Shown here in pieces: positions 35,467-49,600 of a stretch of DNA of 64,000 bases (its first letter is position 1; each line of letters starts with the position of its first letter). Made by a program: the position numbers and the translations under genes. Origin of the DNA: Mangifera indica (taxonomy: Eukaryota > Streptophyta > Magnoliopsida > Sapindales > Anacardiaceae); the NCBI RefSeq assembly GCF_011075055.1, contig NC_058137.1:22925463-22989462 (forward strand), in the 5' to 3' direction. The notes below the pieces were generated by a model that did not search any database, had not been told where the DNA came from, and saw only the letters and a program-made list of their open reading frames with translations.

Positions 35467-37140
35467 TTACATTTGGATCTTAATGTTGTCACGTTCGAAA
35501 CTATAGTTGACCTAAATTACTTAACGTGGGGGACAAATTCATGTGTGAACACTCCCATTAAAAAATCAATGAGTAATTCAACACGTCTGCGTTCAGATAT
35601 ATGCTGGATTTCATTAATGACACGTGTAAATTAATGTCTTTAATTTTATTAAAATATGATGAGGGCAGGCGAAATGTCCGATGTCAAATCGGACCATATT
35701 CTTCAAAATTCAATCATTTTCATTTTGCTTGAAGAATCCAACTTTTCATTGATCTTTTCAATGACCCGAATCTCACGCGTTTCACCCATTGGGTCTATCC
35801 CCGAATGAATTCTGACGGGCTCCTTCATTTATCAAGAGACGAAAATTCGGCTGATATAATCCAAACTTTACTATGAATGAAGATATAAAATTCTAGTTGT
35901 GAGATTATTATTAGAGAAGGTAAATGGGCTGGCAGGGATCAAATACTTTTATCTCCGTGCTTATTTCTGTTTTATTTTCTATATGAAGATGATAAAAAGG
36001 TTTTGTAATAATTTAAAATTTTTAGAAGTAATTTAATATATAAAAGTAAAAAAATATATATATAGTAGAAGAGATGTATTTAAAAAGGAATGGACTAGAA
36101 ATATAGTTATCTCTTTTCTAACTGTAAAGAATTTTAATTATTCACACTTATGTCTTTGTCTTTATTAATGAATCATTCGTTGTTTGAGTGTTGTTTAGAT
36201 AGACAAAAATGAAAATGTTCTCATCAGACAAAAATAAATCCATCTTTATCTCTTTCTTTAGTCACTGACGACTTTTTTAAAGCGGTTGAAATGAGAAGAT
36301 GGGTGAGAATTGTCAATTGCTGACCGAAATAGAGAAGTTGATAGAAGAAAAGAAAAAAACCTAAGGAAAAATGATAATATTTTAAACCATTGGATAGGTA
36401 TGGGTGGTGATGATGAGACTTGAGAGTGAATTATTAATTTTTTAAATTAAAGAAAAAAAGATAAATTTTAGTTTTTTTTAAATATTTTTTTTAAATGATG
36501 ATTTTATTTTTAATTTTAATAAAAAATAGACATTTAAATTTTTAAAACATCACGTATAAAAATTTAAAAATACATCCAATTAGATGGGAATAAGTCTTTT
36601 GGCGTTTATTTTATTATAATTGGGTGGCAGTTTTGTCACGCCAAGCAAGTCTCAAAACTATATTTGACATTGCATTAATGTCGTGATTAAGAGGAAGATT
36701 TTTTTTTTTTAATATATATATTGGCAACAGTCTCTCCATAATTGATTAGTTTCATGTAATTAAATTTATGGATACATGAAAAGACTTATATTTTGTTACA
36801 TAAATATTCATAAATACATGTGCTCTTGTTCATACGAAGATATAATATTCTAATTAATGGATTACTATCAATTGTCTTGTTCATATTATATATAATTGAT
36901 TTATGTTACACGTTTTACATCTAGTGGTGTTTAAGTTACCTCTTTAAGCAAGGACATCTCTTAACATTTTGAAAATTTAAGCGGTATATATATGTATGAC
37001 CTACTGTTATCTAATTCCATCTTCTCATTATCAACTTTGTAAATTTCCCAGTAATCTGAAATTCCCATCAAGTTGTACTGTCTCAGTGCCACTGTTAACA
37101 AGTAACTGTACTTGCCCATTTGCCACATCAAGTTAATATA
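35467..37140. other. Intergenic DNA with a lone right end of a foldback element
   Basis: At about 36585-36605 the words GATGGGAATAAGTCTTTTGGC are the right end of the foldback family, preceded by family-like interior from about 36230. No matching left end was found. The flank after it resembles the flank after 35466 (TTATTTTATTA, then TGTTGTCACG / TTTTGTCACG, then AAACTATA(G/T)TTGAC). No gene was recognised. Confidence 0.45.
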
Positions 37141-37149
37141 TAATTCTTT

Positions 37150-37402
37150 GGTCAAAAGACTTAGTCCCTCCCAAGGTTTTTATAAACACTAAATTGATAC
37201 CTGATAAATATGAAAATACCAAAAGTTAAAATTAATAAAAACTATTAATTTCAGAGGTAAAATTATTATTTAATTATTAATATTTTCTCCCATTTATTTG
37301 AAAAATTAATAATTTTTTTCTATGATTAAGTTTTGAAAAGTTATATTTTTTTTATTAGGGTTTCTTTTTTTCTTCTCTTTTTCTAACACCATCTCTCACA
37401 AA

Positions 37403-37439
<37 letters not shown>

Positions 37440-37786
37440 AGCTCTCTTGTCTGCTTTCCCAGCCTGTTTCATTATAGACAAAAACCATTTGTTTTTGTTT
37501 CATCTATGTCTATGAAAAAGTTGATTGAGGTGAAAGACGAGAGAGCCCGAAATGATGAGAGAATGCTATCAGAGATAACAAAAATAATGATAGGAAAAAT
37601 CAAACCTTAAGGAAGAAATACAACTTCTTAAAATTATTAGTGGGATGGGATGGGATGGGATGGGAAGGGAGGGGAGGGGGGTGTCTTAGTTTTAATCATC
37701 CATAGGTGAGATTTTGGCATTTCTATACTTAGCAGATATCAGTTTCGCAATTAAACAATCCTTAGGTGAAAATAAGACTTTTGGCC
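37150..37786. mobile_element. Foldback Mutator-like element with perfect 9-bp duplication
   Basis: TAATTCTTT occurs at 37141-37149 and again at 37787-37795. The left end GGTCAAAAGACTTAGTCCCT pairs with the inverted right end GGCCAAAAGTCTTATTTTCA, each followed by (C)CCAAGG or CCTAAGG. The interior contains a pure (TC)n microsatellite at about 37404-37438 and a (GGGAT)n run near 37641-37664 that grades into G-rich sequence. It is 637 bp and has no coding capacity. Confidence 0.86.
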
Positions 37787-37795
37787 TAATTCTTT

Positions 37796-39400
37796 TGATC
37801 ACTCTTGCATTCATATGCATCTGGCTACCTAATTAAAGTGCTTGCTTTTCAGAAGAATATATTTTCTTCGTAAAGGAGTGTTGTCGGTCCATAATTATGC
37901 AAATCTTCGCACATGCGATTTGGAAATAATATAAAACAAATTGAATTGCCCATTAAATGATGACAGGTAAATGTGAATGAGATCAACATTTCCATATATA
38001 AGTGTACATTCTCATCCATTCTTATAAAATGACTTTAGATAAATAAACTGGTCTATTGATGGTTGGGCCAAGTAACAAAGAAGATTTGCCTTGGTTTTAC
38101 ATGCATACTGGCATTTGCAGCACGAGGCTGGCTATTTGATTTGCGGCTACTTTATATGTATGCATCTTCATCTGTCTTTCCTGGTGGAAATCTGCGATGG
38201 ACTCCATTTTCAATTTCAAAAGTTGGTCTCCTATTTTGTGCTATTAGTTAAATATGTAGAGATTTTGCCGGGAACCACCATGAGTTTGTGAATATAATAA
38301 CTAATAAAATTATGTATTATCATATGATTAGATAATTTTAAATTAAGAGTAAAATAATATATAACTATATTATAATATATATAAATATATATTTATTTGT
38401 ATAATTAAAGTATTAGGCATAATATTGCTCAATATTGGCAGGCATGCACACTTTAATTTTATTTACGATTTTGTCATAATGAGGGAGATGATATAAGATT
38501 AATGAAGGAGCATGTGATTAATTGCCCAGTTCTCAATAAACTAATAAAATTTAATCATCGATTAATTATAAACGCCTCTTACCCGTTCAGCTTGTCTTGT
38601 AACTTCAGTTATAATTCTTCTTTTCTGTAATTCTGACTCATTTTATCCTTTTGATGGTAGCGAACTTTCTTATCCTTTTGAGATAAAAATCAAATTATAT
38701 TATGAATACAAATATCTATCAATTTTTTTCGGTCTAAAGGGGCACTCAGGTTCAGTGGAGTTCCTCGTTTCAAACCAAAAAAAAAAAAAAAAAAACTATC
38801 TGTTTTCTAAGTTTAATTCTTATCATGATCAAACGTCATGCATCCTAATCTGAAATCTTTTCAACATCACTTCAGGCAATAAGACTTACCATACATGAAA
38901 CTTCCTCGACTTAATTAATTAACTCCATCCATTAATTTCTCGTACAAATCCATTAGAATACAAAAAGGAATAGTTTAGAGCCTTTAAAATATGACTAAGT
39001 GCAACTCCCCATGGCTCCATCAAGGAGAAACAATTAGTAATTAAATCACAATATTAATATAAAAACAAAAGGTTCCAAATGTGGTTGCCTAACTTAATTA
39101 GTACCCTTTGATTGCCTAGCATTTATCATCATAATTAACAGCCATATTAATGATTTAAACAATACTCTTCATTTATACACTCAAAGTGATACAAATAGTT
39201 TTATTGTATGGATTAATAGATAAATTTGTTAACTAAATTATGATGAGAATGATGTGATACAATTAGGTTTTCTGATTTTTGAGAAAGATTTCGCCTAGTT
39301 TTATCATCCTCTTCATCAAGGAGGTGGGCATGAATTGACGAACAAAATTAATTATTCACATGTTAAGCACATGTTTAGTTGACTCTTTGCCGCTTCTACA
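37796..39400. other. Intergenic DNA upstream of the UGT gene
   Basis: No gene was seen. An AT palindrome lies near 38305-38400 and a poly-A tract of about 19 at 38779-38797. The last few hundred bases are presumed promoter. Confidence 0.4.
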
Positions 39401-39410
39401 AAGTACCTCC

Positions 39411-39418
39411 TATAAATT
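39411..39418 (+). promoter_or_regulatory. TATA box of the UGT gene
   Basis: TATAAATT lies 88 bases upstream of the first ATG at 39499, leaving a leader of roughly 55-60 bases. Confidence 0.55.
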
Positions 39419-39498
39419 AAGCCCTTTCTGCTTAGAGCCTTTACACCACAGCACAGAGATGCAGAAGTTCTAACAAACTGAAGCTCTAAGTGTTGTGC

Positions 39499-42165
39499 AT
39501 GTTCAAGAGAATACTAACCAACAAGTTGGTGAACATGAAGTTGTGCAAAGAGAAGAAAAATCTAAAAGTTATATTGGTTCCATATCCTGCACAAGGGCAT
39601 GTGACTCCCATGTTGAAGCTAGCCTCAGTCTTTATCAATGGCGGATTAATAACGGAGGCAGTGCTGGTTACACCTGAATTCATTCACAACCGAATCATTT
39701 CAAGCGTCGACCATGAGTCCAAGAATAAGATTAGATGCATGTCGATACCAGATGGGTTGGAGAAGGATGCTCCAAGAGACTTTTTTGCCATAGAAAATGC
39801 TATGGAAAACTTCATGCCTGCTCACTTGGAGAAGCTTATTGGTAACATTGTTGATGAAGATGATGATGGGAGAGTGGTGTGTGTAGTGGTTGATTTGGTT
39901 GCATCGTGGGCTATTCAAGTCGCTGAACGGTGTGGCCTCCCTGTGGCCGGGTTTTGGCCTGCCATGCTTGCCACTTACCGCTTGATTGCTGCTATTCCAG
40001 ACATGGTCCAAGCCGGCTACATTTCTAACGATACAGGTGACCCTTAATTCATGGGATTGCTTGTGATTTGATAATATAATTGTTTAATCTTGCTTTTATT
40101 TCATAATTACTAAATCAAATGTTATAAATTTAAAAATTTGTACATATAATATTGTTTTGTTTATTTATCATTAAATATCTTTTTCACTATTTCATCATGC
40201 TATTGTAACAAAATTACAAGTTTATACAAAAATATCTTTTTTTTTTCATCAATAATCGCTTTCGCATTTTAATAATGGGTAATTTTATACATACTTAATT
40301 TAAATATATAAATTAATATATATTTATGTGTATTATTATATAATTGAGTATTACTTTATTATTTATTCAAAATTACTCAATTATATAACGACACATATAC
40401 ATATATACTTATTTATATATTTAAAATAAATACATATAATTTTATAATCTAATTCTTTTCATTTCCTACCTTGGAATGGGCATCAACTTAATCACATGCC
40501 GTGTTTTATGATGCAAGCAAAATTCTTATTTATAGGTCAACTCTTGATGAGTTAGGAAAATACATGATTAGTTTTTAAATATATTATTATACGTAATTAG
40601 TGTTTGCTCTGAGTATACATGTATAACTACAAATGCTTTAATTAATATACAATTTGCTTTTAAATTCGTGACATATTTTATTTCGTATTTAGACATGTGA
40701 AAATTGTAGTAAAATAGATAGATTTCCTACCTTCCCCAGATAGGGCCACAAAGACCATTTGATATAAATATACTGAAATAGGGTTGACTAATAAGTGATA
40801 TATTTTGCTAAATTGAGTTTTATTAGGCTAAACCTCTAATATTCTATATTAAAAAGATTTTGCGTCGTTCGGTTAGAGAATTATGATAAAATATCAAGTC
40901 GTTAGATGACTTTAAAACAAATTTGAATATTCAATCATCAAGTTTATTAATTTCTTGATACCAAACACTTAATTAATCTGGACATTATTAAAACTTAGGA
41001 AATCAACTCAAATGAAATTTAATTTACTTTTGTATTCATATGGCAAACACCTTTAGTTGAAATGATCATGTGCTTAATCATATATGTATATATATGCCTG
41101 CAACAGGCATGCTTGTTGAGATCGTTTCCTAATTTTCTCATTCTTAATTTTTTATAATTTTTACTTTATCTTTAATTAAATATACGGAAAACCTAATTTG
41201 GTTCAAATGGGTTGGTAGGTTGCCCCCAACAATTAGAAAAAGCACACTCGCTTCCTAATCAGCCAATGTTATCAACTGAAGATCTTCCCTGGCTAATTGG
41301 AACTCCTTCGGCAAGAAAATCAAGATTCAATTTTTGGACCAGAACATTAGAAAGATCAAGGAAACTAAGATGGCTTTTAGTTAACTCTTTCCCAGAAGAA
41401 TTCATAGACATAAAGCAACAATATCACTTAGATAGAAGTCATCATCAACCTTTAGTTTATTTAATTGGACCTCAAAGTCATCAGCAAGCAATGACCAAAA
41501 ACCCTACCTTCTGGGAGGAAGACATGAGCTGCATAGAATGGCTGGACAAACAAAAGCCAAAATCAGTCGTTTACATCTCGTTCGGCAGCTGGGTCAGCCC
41601 CATCGGCGACGCCAAAATAAAGAGCCTGGCGATGGCGCTCGAAACCTTGGGATTGAATTTCATCTGGGTGCTAGGGTTAGCATGGCGGGAGGGATTGCCG
41701 AAAGGGTTTTTAGAGAGAGTGACAAAGTCTTCAAAAGGGAAAGTGGTTTCATGGGCACCGCAAATGAAGGTGCTGCGGCACGAAGCTGTGGGGTGTTTTT
41801 TCACGCACTGTGGGTGGAACTCGACGATGGAAGCCATTGAATGCCGGAAGAAGCTGCTGTGCTGGCCGGTGGCAGGGGATCAATTTGTGAACTGCGCTTA
41901 TATTGTGAAAATATGGAAGATTGGAGTGAGGATCAATGGCTTTGGACAGAAGGATGTTGAAGAAGGGTTGAAAAGAGTGATGATAGAGGAGAAGGGTGAG
42001 CTGAATATTAGGTTAATGAAGCTGCATAAGAGAACCATGGAAGAAGATGCAAGGTCAAGAATAATGGAGAATCTCACAGCCTTTGTTGATGATCTTAATA
42101 ATAAAGTTGCAACTTCAGAACAAAATCAAACCAAGAGGGTTAAGGATGTTCAATACTTGAGTTAA
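39499..42165 (+). CDS. UGT82A1: UDP-glycosyltransferase family 1, UGT82A1-like
   Basis: Two exons, 39499-40036 and 41219-42165 (TAA), joined at a phase-1 GT-AG intron of 1,182 bp. From the first ATG the product is 494 residues; an in-frame ATG at 39535 (MKLCKEKK) gives 482 and starts nearer the usual family N-terminus. The N-terminal half has VPYPAQGHVTPM with the catalytic histidine (residue 34 or 22). The C-terminal half holds the PSPG box: WAPQMKVLRHEAVGCFF, THCGWNS, then CWPVAGDQ. STEDLPWLIGT and VNSFPEE after the intron match UGT82A1 (At3g22250). The enzyme would transfer sugar from UDP-sugar to a small molecule in the cytosol; acceptor unknown. The segment between HCGWNSTMEA and CWP lacks the common G-V/M-P, which I recall is also altered in UGT82A1. 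Confidence 0.9.
40275..40450. repeat. AT-rich palindromic MITE-like repeat inside the UGT intron
   Basis: The arms GGTAATTTTATACATACTTA and, inverted from the right, TATAAAATTATATGTATTTA surround a second nested palindrome (TATATAATTGAGTATTAC... with its inverse near 40370). It is the clearest copy of the window's high-copy AT repeat. No target duplication could be fixed. Confidence 0.6.
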
Positions 42166-42279
42166 TCTCCCATGAAAAAATTTTTCTATGGTAGTATTAA
42201 TTGCAATTTCATATTATATTTATATACAATTAAAAATCATAATATACCTATACCCTTTTGAGTATAGTAACATGAAAGA

Positions 42280-42280
<1 letters not shown>

Positions 42281-42330
<50 letters not shown>
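42281..42330. repeat. (TA)n microsatellite 3' of the UGT gene
   Basis: About 24 TA units without interruption. The high-copy AT palindrome follows at about 42330-42395. Confidence 0.9.
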
Positions 42331-42333
<3 letters not shown>

Positions 42334-42429
42334 TTATCATATAATTAAGTATTATTTATCTTTAAGTTAAAATCATTTAATCATATTATATATAATATAT
42401 ATAGAGGGAATACAATTTTATTGTTAAAA

Positions 42430-42960
42430 AAGGCCAAAAGACTTATTCCGATGTAAGGTTTAAATCATTCTCAAATTTTTATCTGTTAAATTTCAAAAAT
42501 TTAAAATACTCATTTATTAACTATTAAAATTTATAAAATCTAATGATATAATTATCATTTAATTAATAATATTAAAAATAAAATTTTATTTTTTATTTTA
42601 ATAATTAATAATTTTTTTTAAATTTAAATTTAAAAAAATTATATATTTTTTTTTAATTTTAATTTTTTTCTTCTTTTGCGATGACCAAATTTTGATTAGA
42701 ATTGACGATACTCTCTCTTCTTCCTTTGTCAGTGCTTTCTCTAAATCCTCAGACACGACAAATCAATAGAAACAACGAAGAGGACGAAGGTATTTAGCGA
42801 AGACAGTCAATCGATACATATTTTTTATCATGTCAAATCAACTTTGTCATATGTATTTACATTTATTAATAATTAAAACGCACAAACATCAACATCTAAG
42901 AATATGGATGCGTTCAATGAACATCCCAATTAAGCTTTTTATTTCTTTTATTATTTTATT
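42430..42960. mobile_element. Truncated foldback Mutator-like element (left end only)
   Basis: GGCCAAAAGACTTATTCCGA, followed by TGTAAGGTTT, is the family's left end. Family-like interior (TTTAAAATT-rich, then CTTCTTCC and GACGAAG words) continues to about 42800. No right end was found, so the right boundary given is approximate. Confidence 0.5.
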
Positions 42961-43067
42961 GTTATAATAATTTTTTCTGATAAAGGAAAGGAAAGTCCAT
43001 ATATGCGGCAGGCACTACCAGTCCACCAGTCCCCAAATTAATAATACAACATCAACAATAAAGAAAA

Positions 43068-43677
43068 CGTCAAAAGGCTATTTTTCACCCAAGTAGTACC
43101 TCTATAGAGTTTAAAAAACTTAAAATCTTACTTATGAATCAACTTAGATTAAAATTTTTTATTAAAAATAGAGATAAAATTATTATTTTATTAATAATAT
43201 TAAAAAATATAAAATTTATTATATATTTTTTTAATTTTAAAAACTAATAATTTTACTTATACCTAAAATTTTTTAACTTTAAAAAGTTACATTCCCCAAA
43301 ACCTTAGGATTTTTTTTCCCTTTGTCCACTATCTTCGATGCTGATAACCTCTTATCTCCACCCTAAACATGTTGTCAATGTATGAGAAGGGATTTTGAGT
43401 AAATCTCTTTGTCAGAGATGAAGAGATCCAAATCTTCTCTTCGATAACGAGACAAAAAAATATATAGATCTTTTTGTTATCAGATCTCTTCGTCTCTGAT
43501 GAAGAGATCTTTTTCATATCACTTCTATTGAGTCGACTACTAGTTTAAGGTGAAGAAGGAAGGTCATTGGTATCGAAGATAATGGTTGGAGGGGTGGTGA
43601 GACTTTAAATTTTTCAAATCTCTTTGATGTAACTTTCACACCATGTTAAAACTTAGGTGGAAAATAGTTATTTGGCC
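43068..43677. mobile_element. Foldback Mutator-like element, degenerate 9-bp duplication
   Basis: The left end CGTCAAAAGGCTATTTTTCA pairs with the inverted right end GGCCAAATAACTATTTTCCA, followed on both sides by CACC and AAG. The flanks TAAAGAAAA (43059-43067) and TAAGTAAAA (43678-43686) agree at seven of nine positions. The centre holds further inverted repeats such as AGAGATGAAGAGATC near 43414 and GATCTCTTCGTCTCTGATGA near 43484. Confidence 0.75.
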
Positions 43678-43686
43678 TAAGTAAAA

Positions 43687-45783
43687 ATAACAACATTTGA
43701 AAGGATAGTCATACATACATATGGTTGGTCAGGAGTCTCACTCACAGCCATTCTTGACTATCCATTTATAGCAGACAGATCAGAACTCGGTTTCATCGCA
43801 TTAAAATTTTGATTTCTTTTCAAAAGTAACAGTCAATAATAATAAATTAAAAATGATAATAATATGAAATTAACTGATAAATTAATCAGCTTTGATATTG
43901 GGAATTGTTTGATAAACCCTAATTTAATAATGATATTTTAATAAGGTTAAAATAGGGAATTTAACGCCAAATTAGGTGTGTTGCACTGGACCCTCCAAAC
44001 ATGGGCTTAAGCAAACACCACCAAACCCAACAGTCAATGATCATTCTGGGCTTAGGCGCCTCATCAAGAAAATCATTAATTTAGTTTTATTAAAACAATT
44101 ATTAAATTAGTTTTAGCCAACTAATATTAGAAAATTCTAATATTCTCTTCCTTACTCTTAAGTTATTATTAATTAAAATCCATTTCTTAACATAGAATAT
44201 TCACCATGAATATGTTAAAAAAACATACATATTCCATAGTCAATTATGTTAGATAATTGTATGAAATATTTCAATTTCACAACAAATGAAACCGTAAAAC
44301 TTTAAACAAGCTTGCTAACATAGAACTACCTTATATGTACATACTATGAGATCTCAAAATAACATTAGTGATATGTTATGTAATGAAAAGGGAAACGGGA
44401 AAAAGGAAATATAGAAATGTATTTTCTAAAAAATATAGAAAAATAAAATGTGAGAAAACTTATAAATATGAAAAATATAAGAAGTTTTTCCTTTTTTATA
44501 AATATCAATTTTTTATAACAAAAATACAACCACCTATATTGTATAAAAATAAATAATAAAAAGAATGAAGAGAAATAATATAATAAAATATAATCATAAA
44601 ATCTATTACAAATTATTTTTACGTAAGTACATGTAAATATTCAAGAATAAAATAACAACACACACCAATATATATAACACACCGAAGAGAAGAGTAGAGA
44701 GGAGATAAATTCAGTATAAAATTTAAAGATACTTAATGTTTGAAAATGTAAAAGATATGCGTTTAATATATTTAATATTTTTTTTAAAAGAAACATGTTT
44801 CTTCCCTAGAAACGCTTTTTGAAAATTTTCAAAAACTTCGAAATGTTTTATACGAATTTTGAGACGTTTTGAATGCATAAACACACCACATGATGAGTTT
44901 CCATGCGTCTTAGGTGATATGTAAATAAAACTAACATATTTGACACTACATGTCTCAAAACTTCAATTTCACAAAACAAATTATTAATAATATAACAGTA
45001 ATGTTATATACACAATATTTATACACAAAAAAATAATACAGACTGTTATAGAGTTAATATGGCAAATGTCATATGTCAAAAGTATCTACTATATCAGTAT
45101 CATATCAATACCGCATTAATTTGTATAATTTTTTTTATATACAAAAATTATACATATAATATTATTGATTATATAAATGATGATGACCTTCAAATAATAT
45201 CAAAAGAATCAATACCACTCATATTGTCAGCATGCTCTTTAAACATAATGGGCTTCACTTTTTTGGTTAAAAGATCATCTAATATACACTATATTCTTAT
45301 ATTCTCTGTCACAATGAGGCTTTCTTTTTCTTTTGTTTTTTTTTTTGTTTTTGGTTGGTTTTGTTGAAATGTTAGTGATGATGGTAATAATGTATTAAAT
45401 TATCTGTTCATACAGATTTAACCTCAAAGAAGTTGATTATTTTAATATATCCTTTAAAAAGTGATTATTTTAATTAATTATTATAAAATTATAATATGAT
45501 ATCTATGAAAAATAATATATTTTATGATATAATAAAATTATGTGTATAATTTGATGACATTTGTAATATTATGTATATAAATAATATGTATAGTTTTACA
45601 TATAAATAATGATTTGTCACCATATAATTGAATGTTATTTTATTTTTAATTTAAAATTATCTAATTATATGATAATATATTATTATTTATACATAAAATT
45701 ATATATATAGTATTATTTCTTATAATAGGATATATATTACCGAAACAGATTAGTATAATTTTTAAAGAAAATAAAGATATAAT

Positions 45784-45821
<38 letters not shown>

Positions 45822-46280
45822 TTAAAATTTAAAATATATTTATGATATTTTAAAATAATAATGTATAAATTAAAATTTTTTATTATTTTATTAAATAATG
45901 ATGCTATATAAGATTCGACTTTTATGGGTATTATTGTTTTAATTATACTATTCAACAGTGTTTAAATGAAACCTATGATAAGATTAAAAAATGATTATTA
46001 ACCGTTTCTGATAAATACTATCAAAATTTAGGGTCTGCTTATCTTCTTTAACATAATTTCATGTTAAAAGGACAAGAAAATCTTCATGGCGAATATAATT
46101 AAGCGAATCCGAAGCTTCGCAAATTTGGCCGCGTGGGTGTGACAAAGATATGACCGAACAGGGGATATATCAGTGACCGTAAAGTTAGGTAATGGTTTCT
46201 TGGAAGAGATTTCAATTAAATTAAAGAATGAATAATGTTTAGTCCAATCGAAGATTTTCCATTTCGTCAAGCCTTCGGCT
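43687..46280. other. AT-rich intergenic DNA
   Basis: No gene was recognised. A (TA)n tract lies at about 45787-45816 and AT palindromes near 45600-45690. The last 100-200 bases are likely the promoter of the OTU gene. Confidence 0.4.
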
Positions 46281-46696
46281 TTGTTTGCCAACTAGTCTAA
46301 GCCTATCTCTTTCCCTTTCTCAACCTGCTTTGAACCTTTCTTTAACCCTTTTCAACGTTTTCAGCTTCTTCGATCCCTAAGCAACCTCTTCAATTACCAA
46401 ATCTCTAATTTCCATCCCCTTTTAACTTCTGGGTTTCCTTTCATTCACTGGTTCGTTGGCTTCTGTTATATTCTTTTGATTTAGCTTCTGGGTTTGATTT
46501 ATTTGTTCCAATAAGGATCTGGGTATGTTTTTTTTATGCTTTGTACTAAAATCCTTCTCTTTTGCTTGATGGATTGATAGATTTAATATGAATTAGTTTT
46601 ATGTGTTAATTTGTTGATCAACTCACCTTCGTTATGAATTACTTGTTTTGGCAGGGTCTTTTTGATTGGTTACCTATATCTTGTTGTTGAGATATC

Positions 46697-49600
46697 ATGA
46701 CTGAAAGCCGCAGCAATGCAAGTGTTAGCTCAAGTTCGAGTTTGAACAGCAGCTTTCCAGATACTGAGGATGACCACACCATTGCAGCCATTTTAGCTGA
46801 AGGAAATCCCGAAACTGATCAAGGCAAGCTTGGGAAGAGACTCTCTCACTTGGACTCTATCCCTGTATGGATCCTCTCTTTTAGTACTTTTCAATGTTCC
46901 TGTATTAGTTTTTTTTGAGAATTATGGTTTCCATGGTTATGTAATAGGAGTAAAGTTTAAATCTTTGCAATATATGGTTGTCTGCGGATTACTCTTTATA
47001 GAAGCATGTGCTTGCTAGATGGCTGTGTATGTTTCTTCTCAATTTTTTTAGTTGCTAATTTGAGTACTAGGTGGTAGAGAGGCATGGAACGGATGATATA
47101 TTATTATTTTTAATTTCAGCAATTAGGATGATTTTTATTATACTGCTTTTGTAAGTATTCATTGACTTTCTATTCACAGCACACACCCCGCATTAATGGG
47201 GAGATACCAGATGTGAATGATGCTACCTTAGACCATGAGCGGCTTTCTGAAAGGTTTTCACTTTATCACTAGCTGTAAATGAAGTTTCTTGTCGATTATT
47301 TTATCATATATCAATTATTCATCATATTACACAATATGGTCTTTGATTCGGGGGAGAGGCAACTGTATGTTGTAACATTTAGTCAGTCTTAATTTGCCCG
47401 TGATCAATTACCGTGTTACTTTTATTGAAAAAGTTGTTTGTAGAAATGTTTATTTTTTCTTTTTATCTTGTTAGAGGTTTCTTGAATTCCATTTTTGCTT
47501 GGTTGCATGCCATACTTGTTCATAAATTCATTTTGAGCATGCTGTCTTCACAAACCAATGGAACATGGAGCTAAGTTGCATTGTTACTTTCACTTGTGGT
47601 GGCTATGGAGTAAATTAAAGCCACAATGACAGTGTCTGGCATGATTTTGAAGTTTTGGTGTTTGCAACCTGGCCTCACATATTTAACATCTAATGTTTGC
47701 ATATAGTGTTATTTATCTTGATTTGGTGATAATGGTTATGTTTGTCATTCAGGTTGGCCACATATGGTCTAGTTGAACTGCAAATTGAGGGTGACGGAAA
47801 TTGCCAGGTACTCTATTTCTTTTGTATTCAGATTTCCATGTTTATTCAACTATTGTATGTACATCATGTAAAGTTTTGTGAGGATTAATCATGTTAAGTG
47901 CTTTCTACATAATTACGTCTTCTTTTCCTCAATGTGTTCTACAATTTTTTTTTGTGTTGTGGGACAGTTTCGAGCATTAGCAGATCAGTTATTTCGCAAT
48001 CCAGATTATCACAAGCATGTAAGAAAGGAAATCATCAAGCAGGTATGGTTGACAGAACTCAACTAATAAAAGCAGTTCATTAAAAATACCTTTTTAGTAT
48101 TGAAAGACTGGGCAAATTTTCCAATTGCCATTGAGGGTGGGTGCCTTGTTAAGTGTTTATATCATCAGATTATTTGGTTGTCTACTTGGAGAAATGGATG
48201 TTTGACTTGCTGGGTTTCTCGTGGTGCTTTTGGGAGAAAACTTTGTAACAAAGCTGTAAACTTACTCCAATTAGTGTATCCACTAGGGATGGCAATGGGT
48301 TACAAGGATTGGCATAGTAAGGGTCTCCTTCTGGGCAAGTGATAGAATTAGAGAAATTGAACAAAAGACAAAAAGTGATAGAATGAACCGAGAAAGAAGA
48401 ACCGATCACTCTTCGAGAACTGGGGATCAGTGTCAACGAGAAGCAAAGAGAGTCTTGTTGAGACTAAAACCGAAAATTAGGGATTTACAATGAAATTGAT
48501 GGGGGATGGGTTTTATATAGTAATGACATATTGGTAAACAATTGAAAGTGCAATGGATCTTTTCATAAATTACACTCTGGAAATGGTTACTTGGTTGGGT
48601 GGATATGTGGTGGGGCATAAATATATGTATCCCTATCCCCGCCGTCTCTGCATGCAGGGACTGTTTTTGTCCCTGTCCTGGCTTATTTCAAGGAATCCCC
48701 TTCCCCGTACGGGATGAGGGAGGGACCTGTTTTTTTGCCATCCCTAGTTTCCACCATCTTATAATATTGCAAATGTCATATATTCGAGAACAAACAATAG
48801 GTTAAGATATCATAGCTGTAGTTTTGTTTGCTTATATATGCATAAACCATGCACATATATACTATGCAGTCTTTGTTTTCTTGAAAATAAAATGTCTGGT
48901 TGTGATACAATTCCATTCCTGTATGTCTCTTTTATTCTGTTGTTTACTTTATATTTTGTTTTACTTTTCAGCTGAAGCATTTCAGAAAATTATATGAAGG
49001 CTATGTACCAATGAACTACAAAAGCTACCTGAAGAAAATGAAAAAGTTAGACATCTATTGTGATGCCTGTTAATTTTCTTTCTGACAAGTTAGGCAGCAT
49101 GTTATAATGACCTTGTTGTAACTAAATGCTAATTGAATTTTTGTGTAAACCTTTCTATGCAAATAGATCAGGGGAATGGGGAGATCATGTTACTTTACAA
49201 GCAGCTGCAGACCGAGTAAGTTAAAATTCTATCTTTGTCTCCTTGGGATGGCATGTTTTTTATAGCATCTATAAAAATCTCATTGCACTTTTTTCTTGGT
49301 TTCTTGACAACTATTAGTCCATTCTTACTTCTTACTATTAACATGAAATTTCAAATCTAATCTAAAGAGGTAATGATAGATTTGCCCATGGGAAACTGTG
49401 TATGGACACAAATCATTCGGTAGACATATAAATTATGTTGTTTCTTACTACCATGCATATTGTGCAATCTTGTTTTGGAGTTATTTGCATTATTCTATAT
49501 TCTTCTATGAGATTAATTTCACAGAAGTAGATTGAAAAATACACGCGAAACTTTAGACTGAAAAACATGTATAGTGGATCACTAGTTCTAATTGATGTAC

